Assembly: GCA_001023535.1 (NCBI GenBank)
Contig: CP011020.1
Span: 6,284,242 to 6,348,241 of the forward strand
DNA length: 64,000 bases
Direction: 5' to 3'
Source of the DNA: Pseudomonas chlororaphis
Lineage (GTDB): Bacteria > Pseudomonadota > Gammaproteobacteria > Pseudomonadales > Pseudomonadaceae
This document shows positions 18,091 through 31,326 of this stretch, one piece after another. The stretch's first letter is position 1. The number at the start of each line of letters is the position of its first letter. Made by a program: the position numbers and the translations under genes. A model generated the notes under the pieces. That model saw nothing but the letters and a program-made list of their open reading frames with translations. It searched no databases and had not been told where the DNA came from.

Positions 18091-18624
18091 TTGAAACTGC
18101 TGATTCTCGATCGGGACGGGGTGATCAATCACGACTCCGACGCTTACATCAAATCGGTGCAGGAGTGGTTGCCACTCCCCGGTTCGATCGAAGCCATCGC
18201 GCAGTTGAGCAAGGCCGGCTGGACGGTGGCGGTCGCCACCAACCAGTCGGGCATTGCCCGCGGTTACTACGACCTCGCCGTGCTCGAGGCCATGCATGAG
18301 CGCTTGCGCGCATTGGTGGCCGAGCAGGGCGGGGAAGTCGGGCTGATCGTCTATTGCCCCCATGGGCCGGATGAAGGTTGCGATTGCCGCAAACCCAAGC
18401 CGGGCATGTTGAAGGCCATTGCCGAGCATTATGCGACACCGCTGGCGGGTGTGTGGTTCGTCGGCGACAGCCTCGGTGACCTGGAGGCAGCCAAGGCCGT
18501 CGATTGTCAGCCAGTTTTGGTAAAAACCGGGAAAGGCGAAAAGACCCTGGGCAAGACCCTACCGGTGGGCACCTTGATTTTTGACGACCTGGCGGCAGTT
18601 GCCGCTGAACTTATCCACAATTAG
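18091..18624 (+). CDS. gmhB: D-glycero-beta-D-manno-heptose-1,7-bisphosphate 7-phosphatase
   Basis: HAD phosphatase of the ADP-heptose (LPS inner core) pathway. 177 aa. Motif I is LILDRDGVIN (the D-x-D is DRD), motif II is ATNQSG, and the zinc loop C-x-H-x..C-x-C is seen as CPHGPDEGCDC. KPKPGM and GDSLGDLEAA complete motifs III and IV. Start is TTG, three bases after the glyS stop. The gene ends in the DnaA-box sequence CTTATCCACAAT (coding LIHN). Confidence 0.93.
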   Translation: MKLLILDRDGVINHDSDAYIKSVQEWLPLPGSIEAIAQLSKAGWTVAVATNQSGIARGYYDLAVLEAMHERLRALVAEQGGEVGLIVYCPHGPDEGCDCRKPKPGMLKAIAEHYATPLAGVWFVGDSLGDLEAAKAVDCQPVLVKTGKGEKTLGKTLPVGTLIFDDLAAVAAELIHN

Positions 18625-18703
18625 AGCTCCCACGACATCCTGACAAGGAATGTTCGGGAAGCGCTTGAACAGGCGGGCATTGCCCGCAACGGTAAACGCC
18701 GCT

Positions 18704-19483
18704 ATGTCGATATTGCAGGCCATCAGAACCTTTCTCTTTTACCTGCTGCTGGGCACCAGTTCCTTGCTGTGGTGCACCTTGAGTTTCTTTATCGCGCCTT
18801 TCCTGCCGTTCAAGGCGCGCTACCGCTTCATCAATGTCTACTGGTGCCGTTGCGCACTGTGGCTGAGCAAAGTGTTCCTGGGCATTCGCTATGAAGTGAA
18901 GGGCGCCGAGCACGTGCCTGACCGGCCCTGCGTGATCCAGTCCAACCACCAGAGCACCTGGGAAACCTTCTTCCTGTCGGCTTACTTCGAACCGCTGAGC
19001 CAGGTGCTCAAGCGTGAACTGTTGTTCGTGCCATTTTTCGGCTGGGCCATGGCCATGCTGCGACCAATCGCCATCGACCGCGACAACCCCAAGGCCGCCC
19101 TCAAGCAGGTGGCACAAAAGGGCGACGAACTGCTCAAGGACAACGTCTGGGTGTTGATCTTTCCGGAAGGCACCCGGGTTCCCTATGGAACGGTCGGCAA
19201 GTTTTCCCGCAGCGGTTCGGCCTTGGCGGTGAATGCCGACCTGCCTGTACTGCCGATTGCACACAATGCCGGCAAATTCTGGCCCAAGGCGGGCTGGGTT
19301 CGTACGCCCGGCGTCATCACCGTAGTCATCGGCGCGCCGATGTATGCCGAGGGCACCGGGCCTCGCGCCATTGCCAACCTGAACGACCGGGTCCAGGCCT
19401 GGAACGAGCAAACGCAACGGGAAATGGGTTCGCTGCCGTCCACCCCCGCAGCGCCGGCCGCCACGGATCAGATTGCTGTCTGA
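18704..19483 (+). CDS. plsC: 1-acyl-sn-glycerol-3-phosphate acyltransferase
   Basis: Makes phosphatidic acid from lysophosphatidic acid at the inner membrane. 259 aa from the ATG at 18704; an ATG at 18650 in frame would add 18 residues, but its SD is too close and family members begin MSILQAIRTF. The acyltransferase motif is NHQSTWE (H-x4-E in place of H-x4-D), with FPEGTR further on. One N-terminal membrane segment. Same strand as gmhB, about 80 bp after it. Confidence 0.9.
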   Translation: MSILQAIRTFLFYLLLGTSSLLWCTLSFFIAPFLPFKARYRFINVYWCRCALWLSKVFLGIRYEVKGAEHVPDRPCVIQSNHQSTWETFFLSAYFEPLSQVLKRELLFVPFFGWAMAMLRPIAIDRDNPKAALKQVAQKGDELLKDNVWVLIFPEGTRVPYGTVGKFSRSGSALAVNADLPVLPIAHNAGKFWPKAGWVRTPGVITVVIGAPMYAEGTGPRAIANLNDRVQAWNEQTQREMGSLPSTPAAPAATDQIAV

Positions 19484-19601
19484 GATCTGTGGATAACCTG
19501 TGTACCGTTTTTTTGAAATCCGTTGCCTTTGTGTTTTAACTCTATGTTTTTAATGCATATTTCATAAACACATAAAAGCAGCTTCAACGTGCATAAGTTT
19601 T

Positions 19602-21158
19602 TTATAGCGGCGAAGGATCGGCGCTTTGCGCTGCCATCCTCCAATCCTCCAGCAGTGGAAAACCCAAGCTGAACGTCGTGCCTTGGCCCACCACGCTGCG
19701 GCACTCGATTTGCCCGCCGTGGCGGTCCACCACCGCCTTGACCATCGACAGTCCCAGTCCGACGCCGTCCACACCGTGAGCCGACGAAAACCGTCGGTAC
19801 TGGCTGAACAAAGCCGGTAACTCTTCGGCGCCGATCCCTTTGCCCTGGTCCGTCACATCGCATGTCAGACGCCCTTGGGCGCAATGAACACGCAGGGCTA
19901 TGCGGGTGTCCGAGGCGCTGTACTTGATGGCGTTCTCCAGCAGATTGAACAGCGCCCGCGTCAGCAACGCCTGGTCGGCCCGCACCATGGCCTCTTCATC
20001 GTCCATTTCGTGAACCAGTTGGATGCGCTTTGCCTGGGCCAGTGGCAAGGCTTGGTCGATTACGTCCAACACCAACATGGCGAACAACGTCGGTTGGAAC
20101 TGGTACGCCTCGGACTCGGCCCTGGCCAGTTGCACAAAGCCATCCGTCAGTTCCAGGGCACGCCGCACCTGACGCTCGATCTGGTCGAACAGCGGCGTGT
20201 TCTCGCCCAGTTGATGCCGTTGGACGTCCAACAGCGCCAAGATCGCCGAGTGTGGTGCACGCAGGTCGTGGGAGAGAAAACGCAGCATGACGCTGCGCTG
20301 CTCTTCGGCTTCGCGTTCCACGCTGAGGTCGATGAGGCTGAGCAACCAGCCAATCGGCGCATCACCGTCGACCGGCAGCAACGCAGCCCTGTCCAGGCGC
20401 AGACTGCGCTCGCGGACATCGCGAAACTCCAGCAACGGTAATGTGGATAACCGATGGCGCGCGCCCGGTTCAAGGCCCGGATAACCCAGCTCAGCGAGAT
20501 GCTCGAGCACATCGCCGCCCGCCAGGCCGTGGCCGAACAGCTCGCGGGCCTTGCGATTGCCCAGCAACAACTTGCCTTGGGGGTCGCTGATCATCGTCGC
20601 CACCGGCAGGTATTCGAGGCCATCGGCAATGAAGCGGCGCGTGTCACGGGTTCGGCTCATGGCTTGTTCCAGGGCCATGATCTGGCCCTGCAAGCGGTCA
20701 CTGCCCAAATAGGGTGCCCGGCGCCGTTCCGGGAACACCTTCGGCTCCGAATCCAGGCGCGCCAGTTCCCAGCCGAAATAGGCCAGCACCACGCTCAGGC
20801 GCCGCCAGTTCCAGATCAGGTAACCGAACAGAATGCCCAGCACACTGGCCATCGGCGACCACCACCAGCCGCGAATGGCCAATACCGCGCTGATCAACAA
20901 CGCCAGGCTCATGCCTCCCACCGTTGCCCACAGCGCCAGGCGCGGGCGCCATAGCAGCAAGCCCAATACACACGCCACCAAGCCAACCGAAAGCAGGGCG
21001 GCCAGGGGGCCGTTGCGCGGCGACTGGCCGCTGAAGGACAACAGGGCGGTCAAGGGTAACAACAGCAGACTTATCCACAACCATTCGCGCATCAACTGGC
21101 GAAACAAGCGTTGGACCTGGGTGGGCTCCCGACTTTCACGGCGCCGCTGGTGGCTCAT
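19602..21158 (-). CDS. Membrane sensor histidine kinase
   Basis: 518 aa. Residues 25-120 hold about four membrane segments and then a Trp-rich stretch (GWWWSPMASVLGILFGYLIWNWRRL), like the C-terminal half of CHASE2 sensors, but the long periplasmic CHASE2 domain expected between the first and later segments is missing. A PAS-like domain spans 175-285 and the H-box FLSHDLRAPHS has H297. N box LLENAIKYSA and G boxes DQGKGIG and GVGLGLSMVKAVV follow. Partner: the divergent response regulator at 21422. Confidence 0.9.
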   Translation of the reverse strand: MSHQRRRESREPTQVQRLFRQLMREWLWISLLLLPLTALLSFSGQSPRNGPLAALLSVGLVACVLGLLLWRPRLALWATVGGMSLALLISAVLAIRGWWWSPMASVLGILFGYLIWNWRRLSVVLAYFGWELARLDSEPKVFPERRRAPYLGSDRLQGQIMALEQAMSRTRDTRRFIADGLEYLPVATMISDPQGKLLLGNRKARELFGHGLAGGDVLEHLAELGYPGLEPGARHRLSTLPLLEFRDVRERSLRLDRAALLPVDGDAPIGWLLSLIDLSVEREAEEQRSVMLRFLSHDLRAPHSAILALLDVQRHQLGENTPLFDQIERQVRRALELTDGFVQLARAESEAYQFQPTLFAMLVLDVIDQALPLAQAKRIQLVHEMDDEEAMVRADQALLTRALFNLLENAIKYSASDTRIALRVHCAQGRLTCDVTDQGKGIGAEELPALFSQYRRFSSAHGVDGVGLGLSMVKAVVDRHGGQIECRSVVGQGTTFSLGFPLLEDWRMAAQSADPSPL

Positions 21159-21283
21159 GGGCCACCTGTTCGAGCAGTACGGCTGGGGATATCGCGCATG
21201 GTGACAGGTCAGATCGGCAGGGGGAGTAAGAATAGGGTTTGCATATGGGGTTTGTCAGTAAGCACTGTGGAAGCGAGCTTGGG

Positions 21284-21388
21284 TCATCAGGTGCAACGCC
21301 GCTACCTTTCCCTCCGTGCCGAGAGTGGTTATTGTCTTGCAGCCAGCGACAGGGGCCGGCCGAAATCGACTGCCGCGCCACCTGATGA
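21284..21388. promoter_or_regulatory. Inverted repeat in the kinase/regulator promoter region
   Basis: TCATCAGGTG at 21284-21293 and its exact reverse complement CACCTGATGA at 21379-21388. A 10-bp match in a 263-bp divergent promoter region suggests binding sites for the response regulator, but this is inference. Confidence 0.4.
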
Positions 21389-21421
21389 TGTCCGCTACCC
21401 GAGATCAAGGAATCGCATCCC

Positions 21422-22156
21422 ATGCGTGTCGCCATACTGGATGACGAACCGGCCGAACTGCGCCGGGTGGAACAGACACTGCAACAAATCCCCGGCAGGG
21501 GTGAGCAGGCCTGGACCCTGCACAGCTTCGAGCGCGGCGAGGACCTGCTGCGGCAATTGCGCCGGGAAACCTTCGACCTGTTGATTCTGGATTGGCAAGT
21601 GCCTGATATCAGCGGGCTGTCGCTGCTGCGTTGGACCCGTGAGCACATGGACTCGCCCCCGGCCGCGATCATGCTCACCAGCCGCGACGGCGAGCACGAC
21701 ATCGTCCAGGCACTCAACGCCGGGGCCGACGACTACGTAAGCAAACCCTTCAGGCCCAATGAGCTCAAGGCCCGAGTCACCGCCGTGCTGCGCCGGCACA
21801 ACCTGCAACGCGTGCCCACCAGCGATGTACTGGTGTTCAATGACCTGGAGTTCGACGATGCCGAACTCACCGTCACCCGCGCCGGCATCCCCATCAGTTT
21901 GACCGAGCGGGAGTTCCGTCTGGCCCGCTGCCTGTTCGCCAACCTGGGTCGGCCGCTGTCCCGGGAATATTTCTACGAGCGCTTCTGGACCCACGAGGAA
22001 ATGACCTCGTCCCGCCCCCTCGACACCCACATCTATCGCCTGCGCAACAAGCTCGGCCTGACAGCAGACCGCGGCTGGCAACTGCTGACGATCTACGGGT
22101 ATGGGTATCGACTGGAGAGCGTGGCGGCGGAAAGCGAAGCATCGGTGGCGAGCTAG
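21422..22156 (+). CDS. OmpR/PhoB-family response regulator
   Basis: 244 aa. Receiver domain with acidic pair DDE at 7-9, phosphoacceptor D57 (LLILDWQVPD), conserved Thr in MLTSRDG and Lys in YVSKPF. The C-terminal winged helix has LTEREFRLARCLFANLGRPLSREYF and TSSRPLDTHIYRLRNKLGL. GTG or ATG upstream were not chosen; the ATG at 21422 fits the receiver. Divergent from the histidine kinase gene, its likely partner. Confidence 0.93.
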   Translation: MRVAILDDEPAELRRVEQTLQQIPGRGEQAWTLHSFERGEDLLRQLRRETFDLLILDWQVPDISGLSLLRWTREHMDSPPAAIMLTSRDGEHDIVQALNAGADDYVSKPFRPNELKARVTAVLRRHNLQRVPTSDVLVFNDLEFDDAELTVTRAGIPISLTEREFRLARCLFANLGRPLSREYFYERFWTHEEMTSSRPLDTHIYRLRNKLGLTADRGWQLLTIYGYGYRLESVAAESEASVAS

Positions 22157-22204
22157 ACCACACAAAGGCCAGGGCGCACCTGGCCATCTAAAGATTCGGA
22201 GCCG

Positions 22205-22292
22205 TGACGAGGAAGCTTGCTCCCGCTGGGCTGCGCAGCGGCCCCTTTTATGAGCGCTTCGCACTCAAGCGGGAGCAAGCTCCCTCGCCACA
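22205..22292. repeat. REPIN (inverted REP pair)
   Basis: GAGGAAGCTTGCTCCCGCT at 22209-22227 faces AGCGGGAGCAAGCTCCCTC at 22268-22286. It lies between the response regulator and gabP-like genes, which converge here, so it may act as a hairpin at both 3' ends. Confidence 0.8.
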
Positions 22293-22298
22293 GTGATG

Positions 22299-23693
22299 TC
22301 AGCCGTGGCTCTGTACCAGGCTGCCTGTCTTGCCAATCCGGCGACGTTGCACCAGCAGGCCGCACGCTACCACCAGCAGGCTGAGCAGGCCCGTGGCGAG
22401 AATCTCCACCCGATGGGCCTCCTGGAACAACATGATGGTCAGGGCGCCGACGATGAATACGATCACCGCGTAGGTCAGGCCCGGGAACAGCCACATGCTG
22501 AAAGCGATTTTTTCACCGCGAGCCTTGCGCTGTTTGCGCATGCGCAGCTGCGAGAAAGCAATCACCAGGTACACCAGCAACGCAATCGCACCCGAGCTCG
22601 CCAACAGGAACTCGAAGACCGCCGCTGGCGCCACGTAGTTGGCGAACACGGCCAGGAACGCGGCGGCCGTCGACAGCACGACCGCCCAGTAAGGCGTGCC
22701 GCTCTTGTTGGTGCGCTTGGCCACGGCCGGCGCATCACCGCGCTTGCCCAGGGAGAACATCATCCGAGAAGCAGTGTACAGCGCCGAGTTCAGGCAACTG
22801 GTCACCGCCACCAGCACCACCAGGTCGACGATCAGCTTGGCGTTGGGGATGCCCATGCGCTCCAGCACCGTCTGGTAAGAGCCGACATTGGCCAGCGACG
22901 GGTCATTCCAAGGCACCAGCGCAACAACGATGAAAATGGACACCAGGTAGAACAGGCCGATCCGCCAGATCACCGAGTTGGTCGCCTTGGAGATTTGCTG
23001 GCCAGGGTTCTTCGATTCAGCGGCAGCAATGGTGACGATCTCGGTGCCCATGAACGAAAACATGGTCGTCAGGATCGCGCCCAGTACCGCACCCATGCCG
23101 TTTGGCAAGAAGCCCTGGGTGTCGAACAGATGGGACACGCCACTCACCTGGCTGGTGGGCAGCCAGCCGAGGATCGCCAGGATACCCAGCCCGACAAAAC
23201 CAATGATCGCCACGACTTTGATCAAGGCGAACCAGAACTCGAACTCCCCATAATTCTTCACGCTGAACAGGTTGGTGACCGTCAGCAGCAGGGTGATGAC
23301 CAGGGTAAAGACCCAGATGGCCACATTCGGGAACCAGGCATGCAGGATGGTGGCGGCGGCGTTGGCCTCCAGTGGAATCACCAGGACCCAGAACCACCAG
23401 TACAACCAACCGATGGTGAAACCGGCCCAATGGCCAATGGCGCGATCGGCGTAGGTGGAGAAGGAACCGGTGTCGGGCGAGGCGACGGCCATTTCCCCCA
23501 GCATACGCATCACCAACACCACAAGGGCACCGGCGGCGGCATAGGCCAGCAGCACGGCTGGGCCGGCTGCGGCAATCGCATGCCCGGAGCCGACGAAGAG
23601 ACCGGCGCCAATCACACCAGCAATGGACAGCATCGTCACATGCCGTGGTTTGAGTCCTTGTTCCAGACTATCGGAAGTTTGCGTACCGCTCAT
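22299..23693 (-). CDS. gabP: Amino acid/GABA permease (APC superfamily, AAT family)
   Basis: 464 aa, 12 predicted membrane segments. It has the family's N-terminal MLSIAGVIGAGLFVGSGHAI and EMAVASPDTGSFSTYADRAIGHWAGF motif, and SFMGTEIVTIAAAESKNP. The sequence resembles GabP of pseudomonads more than other AAT members, but the substrate is inferred from overall resemblance. There is no gab catabolic gene beside it. Monocistronic. Confidence 0.8.
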   Translation of the reverse strand: MSGTQTSDSLEQGLKPRHVTMLSIAGVIGAGLFVGSGHAIAAAGPAVLLAYAAAGALVVLVMRMLGEMAVASPDTGSFSTYADRAIGHWAGFTIGWLYWWFWVLVIPLEANAAATILHAWFPNVAIWVFTLVITLLLTVTNLFSVKNYGEFEFWFALIKVVAIIGFVGLGILAILGWLPTSQVSGVSHLFDTQGFLPNGMGAVLGAILTTMFSFMGTEIVTIAAAESKNPGQQISKATNSVIWRIGLFYLVSIFIVVALVPWNDPSLANVGSYQTVLERMGIPNAKLIVDLVVLVAVTSCLNSALYTASRMMFSLGKRGDAPAVAKRTNKSGTPYWAVVLSTAAAFLAVFANYVAPAAVFEFLLASSGAIALLVYLVIAFSQLRMRKQRKARGEKIAFSMWLFPGLTYAVIVFIVGALTIMLFQEAHRVEILATGLLSLLVVACGLLVQRRRIGKTGSLVQSHG

Positions 23694-23941
23694 TGAGACT
23701 ACCTTTGGTATTTAGATTTGTTCGATCCACCTCAACCCATCGTTTCTGTAAAAATAAAAAAACGATGTGTAAGTTATTTAATACGCAAGAATTGCGCCAG
23801 AATTTACTCCGCTCCCGTATTACGGGGGCCTGAGCCGCTTCGCAAGTCCTTGAGCATCAAAGCTTTTGTTCCACGTGTTACCGGGCTACCCGCTTTCTGA
23901 CCAGCAGGTCGGGGGTCGGAAACGTGACTGAAGATGAACAA
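23694..23941. other. Intergenic region upstream of gabP
   Basis: No gene. AT-rich block near 23740-23790 likely carries the gabP promoter. A degenerate parS-like site lies at 23867-23882 and the gyrB terminator at 23942. Confidence 0.5.
23867..23882. promoter_or_regulatory. Degenerate parS-like site
   Basis: TGTTCCACGTGTTACC matches 13 of 16 positions of the parS consensus TGTTCCACGTGGAACA; the left half is intact. It is not clear that ParB binds it. Confidence 0.35.
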
Positions 23942-23973
23942 AAAAAGGCCAACGCAGGTGCGTTGGCCTTTTT
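23942..23973. terminator. Bidirectional terminator downstream of gyrB
   Basis: AAAAAGGCCAACGCA-GG-TGCGTTGGCCTTTTT, a 15-bp arm with A/T tails on both sides, 23 bp beyond the gyrB stop. Confidence 0.93.
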
Positions 23974-23996
23974 CATTGGGGCGGTTGGCAGTTGGA

Positions 23997-27523
<3,527 letters not shown>

Positions 27524-27543
27524 CTAGCTTCTGCTGGGCATGA

Positions 27544-28647
27544 TTACAGACGCATCGGCATGACAACGTAGGCCGAATCGTCGTTGTCGGACTCTTGCAC
27601 CAGCGCACTGCTGTTGGAGTCGGACAGGATCAGACGGACCTGTTCGGTGGTCATCACGCCCAACACATCCAGCAGATAGCTGACGTTGAAGCCGATTTCC
27701 AGGGAGCCGCCGCTGTAGTCAACGCCCACTTCTTCTTCCGCTTCTTCCTGCTCCGGGTTGTTGGCCTGGATCTTCAGTTGACCATTGGCCAGTTGCAGGC
27801 GGATGCCGCGGTATTTCTCGTTGGACAGGATCGCCGTACGGCTGAACGCTTCACGCAGCGCCTGACGATCGCCCAACACCAGCTTGTCGCCACCCTTGGG
27901 CAACACACGCTCGTAGTCAGGGAACTTGCCGTCCACCAATTTCGAAGTGAAGGTGAATTCACCGGTGGTGGCGCGAATGTGGTGTTGGCCCAGTACGATG
28001 CTGACGTTGCCGTCCGGTTCGGTCAGCAGGCGCGCCAGCTCCAGGATGCCCTTGCGCGGCACAATCACCTGGTGACGATCCGGTTGGCCGATATCAGCCT
28101 GCATCGAGCACATCGCCAGGCGATGGCCATCGGTGGCCACGGCGCGGATAACGCCAGCGGACACTTCCAGCAGCATGCCGTTGAGGTAGTAGCGCACGTC
28201 CTGCTGGGCCATGGCGAAGCTGGTGCGCTCGATCAGGCGACGCAGCTTGCTCTGATCGAGGCTGCAGGTCAGCGAGCCAGGGCCTTCTTCCACCGTAGGG
28301 AAATCATTGGCAGGCAAGGTGGACAAGGTGAAACGGCTACGACCGGCCTTGACCACGAGCTTCTGCTCATCGACCTTGATGTCGATCAGCGCATCGTTGG
28401 GCAAGCTCTTGCAGATGTCCATCAGCTTGCGCGCAGGCACAGTGATGGAACCCGGATCGGCCGGCTCTTCAAGTTGCACCCGACCAACCAGCTCGACTTC
28501 CAGGTCGGTACCGGTCAGCGACAGTTGCTGGCCTTCGACAACCAACAGCACGTTGGAAAGTACCGGCAAGGTCTGGCGGCGTTCGACGACGCCGGCGACC
28601 AGTTGCAGGGGTTTCAACAGGGCTTCGCGTTGAATGGTGAAATGCAT
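27544..28647 (-). CDS. dnaN: DNA polymerase III beta sliding clamp
   Basis: 367 aa. Three clamp domains; starts MHFTIQREALLKPLQLV, typical. SYLLDVL and YVVMPMRL at the C-terminus are the peptide-binding cleft and terminal motifs. Between recF and dnaA on the minus strand in the classic dnaA-dnaN-recF-gyrB order. Confidence 0.98.
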   Translation of the reverse strand: MHFTIQREALLKPLQLVAGVVERRQTLPVLSNVLLVVEGQQLSLTGTDLEVELVGRVQLEEPADPGSITVPARKLMDICKSLPNDALIDIKVDEQKLVVKAGRSRFTLSTLPANDFPTVEEGPGSLTCSLDQSKLRRLIERTSFAMAQQDVRYYLNGMLLEVSAGVIRAVATDGHRLAMCSMQADIGQPDRHQVIVPRKGILELARLLTEPDGNVSIVLGQHHIRATTGEFTFTSKLVDGKFPDYERVLPKGGDKLVLGDRQALREAFSRTAILSNEKYRGIRLQLANGQLKIQANNPEQEEAEEEVGVDYSGGSLEIGFNVSYLLDVLGVMTTEQVRLILSDSNSSALVQESDNDDSAYVVMPMRL

Positions 28648-28683
28648 GGTCTAGTCCCTTGCCTTAATAAGCTGCGCTGGTCA

Positions 28684-30213
28684 TCAAGTGGTCAGTGTAC
28701 GCAGCAGGTTCTTGTAGTCCTCGCGGATGTCCGCGTCGGATTCCTTAAGTTCGTTGATCTTGCGGCAGGCGTGCAGCACGGTCGTATGGTCGCGCCCGCC
28801 AAACACATCGCCGATTTCCGGCAGGCTGTGGTTGGTCAGTTCCTTGGACAACGCCATGGCCACCTGACGCGGGCGAGCCACCGAACGCGAACGGCGCTTG
28901 GACAGCAGATCGGAAATCTTGATCTTGTAGTATTCAGCCACTGTACGCTGAATGTTATCCACAGAGACCAGCTTGTCCTGCAGTGCCAGCAGATCCTTGA
29001 GGGATTCGCGAATCAGCTCGATGGTAATGTCGCGACCCATGAAGTGGGAATGGGCGATCACCCGCTTGAGGGCACCTTCGAGTTCACGTACGTTCGAGCG
29101 GATACGCTGGGCGATGAAGAACGCTGCGTCGTGTGGCAGCTCGACCTTGGCCTGGTCGGCTTTCTTCATCAGGATCGCCACGCGGGTTTCCAGCTCGGGT
29201 GGCTCGACAGCCACCGTCAGGCCCCAGCCGAAACGCGACTTGAGGCGTTCCTCCAGACCTTCGATTTCCTTCGGGTAGCGGTCGCTGGTGAGAATGACCT
29301 GCTGGCCCCCTTCAAGCAATGCGTTGAAGGTGTGGAAAAACTCTTCCTGGGAACGCTCCTTGCGGGCGAAGAACTGGATATCGTCGATCAGCAAGGCGTC
29401 CACCGAACGGTAGAAGCGCTTGAATTCGTTGATCGCGTTCAGCTGCAACGCCTTGACCATGTCAGCCACGAACCGCTCGGAATGCAGGTACACGACCTTG
29501 GCATTCGGGTTCTTCTTTAATAGGTGGTTGCCCACCGCATGCATCAAGTGGGTTTTACCCAAGCCCACGCCACCGTAGAGGAAGAGCGGGTTGTAGCCAT
29601 GCTTGGGGTTGTCCGCCACCTGCCAGGCAGCGGCCCGGGCCAGTTGGTTGGATTTACCTTCGACGAAGTTTTCGAAGGTGAAGGTCCGGTTCAGGTAACT
29701 GGTGTGCTTGAGCGCGCCTTCGACCTGGACGTTGCGCTGCTCGGCGCGCACCGGGGCCTGCTGGGAGCTGGCGCCAGCCATGGGGTCGAAGCTGTCCCGC
29801 GAAGGTTCCTCGCTGACGTGTGCCTCTTTTTGCGCACTGCGTTTGCTCGGCGCAGGCGCGGGAGCTGGCGCGGCATGGTTGACCGGCGCTGCAGTGGCCT
29901 GGACCTGGGAAGCAGCCGCCGCGGCGAGCGGGGCATTGGGCGCCGCGCGAGGGGCCGAGCTGCGTTTGCTGCCTATTAATAAGGACAACGCAGGCGCCGT
30001 GCCATTGCCATGCTCGTCGAGCAGTTCGAGAACCCGGCCCAGGTACTTTTCGTTGACCCAGTCGAGAACGAAACGATTCGGTGCATAGACGCGCAACTCG
30101 TCGCCTTCGGCTTCGACCTGTAGTGGACGGATCCAAGTGTTGAATTGTTGGGCAGGCAGCTCATCGCGCAAAAGCTCCACGCACTGCTGCCAAAGTTCCA
30201 CTGACACGGACAT
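28684..30213 (-). CDS. dnaA: Chromosomal replication initiator DnaA
   Basis: 509 aa initiator that binds the boxes at oriC. Domain I (residues 1-90), a long Ala/Pro-rich linker (about 90-175, [15 protein letters not shown]...), AAA+ domain with Walker [14 protein letters not shown] and Walker [11 protein letters not shown], and domain IV with the DnaA-box-binding signature [14 protein letters not shown]. An exact DnaA box lies inside the gene at 28955-28963. The linker is rich in low-complexity Ala. Confidence 0.98.
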   Translation of the reverse strand: MSVSVELWQQCVELLRDELPAQQFNTWIRPLQVEAEGDELRVYAPNRFVLDWVNEKYLGRVLELLDEHGNGTAPALSLLIGSKRSSAPRAAPNAPLAAAAASQVQATAAPVNHAAPAPAPAPSKRSAQKEAHVSEEPSRDSFDPMAGASSQQAPVRAEQRNVQVEGALKHTSYLNRTFTFENFVEGKSNQLARAAAWQVADNPKHGYNPLFLYGGVGLGKTHLMHAVGNHLLKKNPNAKVVYLHSERFVADMVKALQLNAINEFKRFYRSVDALLIDDIQFFARKERSQEEFFHTFNALLEGGQQVILTSDRYPKEIEGLEERLKSRFGWGLTVAVEPPELETRVAILMKKADQAKVELPHDAAFFIAQRIRSNVRELEGALKRVIAHSHFMGRDITIELIRESLKDLLALQDKLVSVDNIQRTVAEYYKIKISDLLSKRRSRSVARPRQVAMALSKELTNHSLPEIGDVFGGRDHTTVLHACRKINELKESDADIREDYKNLLRTLTT

Positions 30214-30773
30214 CCCCTAAGTTGAAAGCCGGTGAGGCAAAAACAAGCGGCCATTGTAGCGATCAGGCGCGCACTTATCCACATGCAGGTTGCTGATCGC
30301 CCATGATTTATCAATGCCTTAACAGCAGGAAAGGCGACCGGCGGTCAGTGGATAAGCTCTGTGGATAACCGGCCATGAGGTCGTTGCACAAGTGGGGGGC
30401 AAACTCGGTGGATAAACGATCTGTGGATAACTACCGATTCCGCACACAGCTTATCCGACAGCGCAGCACAGCCTGAACACCGCTTTCCCGTGTAGTTGTC
30501 ATTCTCTGTACACATTGATCTAGAAGGGCTTGAATGGGTTATCCACAGATGGATGGCAGCCTAGCTTCTATAAGCTTTTACAGAAAAGCTTTAAATAATT
30601 CCCTTCTTTATATTTATGTCTGGCACCGGAGGATGGACCCACTCGAGCGGCGGATATCTATTTAAAGGAAACGTTGGTTGGAAATTGACCTAGAGGCTTG
30701 CTTTCTCTAGAATCCCCGGTCTCTTAAAACGGGGGCCATTCCGGCCCGTTGTGGACGAACCAGGTAACACGAC
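30214..30773. other. oriC: Replication origin oriC (dnaA-rpmH interval)
   Basis: 560 bp between divergent dnaA and rpmH. Exact DnaA boxes at 30275-30283, 30360-30368, 30422-30430 and 30539-30547; one-mismatch boxes at 30347-30355 and 30407-30415. An AT-rich unwinding element at about 30560-30625 (TTTTACAGAAAAGCTTTAAA, CTTTATATTTATG) lies on the rpmH side. Both the gene context and the boxes are those of Pseudomonas oriC. Confidence 0.95.
30685..30713 (+). promoter_or_regulatory. Promoter of rpmH-rnpA
   Basis: TTGACC (30685-30690), 17-bp spacer, TAGAAT (30708-30713). The spacer has CTAGAG...CTCTAG as an inverted repeat (30690-30710) overlapping both elements. Confidence 0.8.
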
Positions 30774-30908
30774 ATGAAACGTACTTTCCAACCAAGCACT
30801 ATCAAACGCGCTCGTACCCACGGTTTCCGTGCTCGCATGGCTACCAAGAACGGTCGTGCCGTCCTGTCGCGTCGTCGCGCCAAAGGTCGTGCGCGTCTGG
30901 CAGTTTGA
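30774..30908 (+). CDS. rpmH: 50S ribosomal protein L34
   Basis: 44 aa basic protein ([20 protein letters not shown], then [20 protein letters not shown]), the standard L34 length. First gene of the rpmH-rnpA-yidD-yidC cluster, 16 bp before rnpA. Confidence 0.98.
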   Translation: MKRTFQPSTIKRARTHGFRARMATKNGRAVLSRRRAKGRARLAV

Positions 30909-30924
30909 TAATCCGGCACTGGAG

Positions 30925-31326
30925 GTGAGTCAGGACTTCAGTCGGGAAAAGCGTCTGCTTACTCCCCGGCATTTCAAGGCAGTCTTTGACTCCCCTACCG
31001 GCAAGGTTCCGGGGAAGAATCTCCTGCTCCTTGCGCGCAACAACGATCTCGATCACCCCCGACTCGGGCTGGTTATCGGGAAAAAGAGCGTCAAGCTCTC
31101 CGTTCAGCGCAATCGCCTCAAACGTCTGATGCGCGAATCGTTTCGCCTGAACCAGGATTCACTGGTCGGATGGGACATTGTTATCGTCGCGCGCAAAGGT
31201 TTGGGTGACGTAGAAAACCCCGAATTGATTCAGCATTTCGGCAAGCTCTGGAAGCGCCTGGCCCGTAACAAGCCGGTACCAGCAGCCAACACCGAAACTG
31301 TAGGGGTAGACAGTCCAGATGCGTAA
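30925..31326 (+). CDS. rnpA: Ribonuclease P protein component
   Basis: 133 aa protein of RNase P (tRNA 5' processing). Signature [13 protein letters not shown] in [17 protein letters not shown]; starts [17 protein letters not shown]. The start is GTG at 30925; GGAG directly abuts it, so initiation spacing is unusual, and a slightly different start is possible. It overlaps yidD by eight bases. Confidence 0.95.
   Translation: MSQDFSREKRLLTPRHFKAVFDSPTGKVPGKNLLLLARNNDLDHPRLGLVIGKKSVKLSVQRNRLKRLMRESFRLNQDSLVGWDIVIVARKGLGDVENPELIQHFGKLWKRLARNKPVPAANTETVGVDSPDA

Noticed and set aside
15946..18429. Long minus-strand frame opposite glyS
   Set aside because: Shadow of glyS.
30214..30773. tRNA or small RNA in the oriC gap
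   Set aside because: No cloverleaf or terminator seen; features fit origin DNA.
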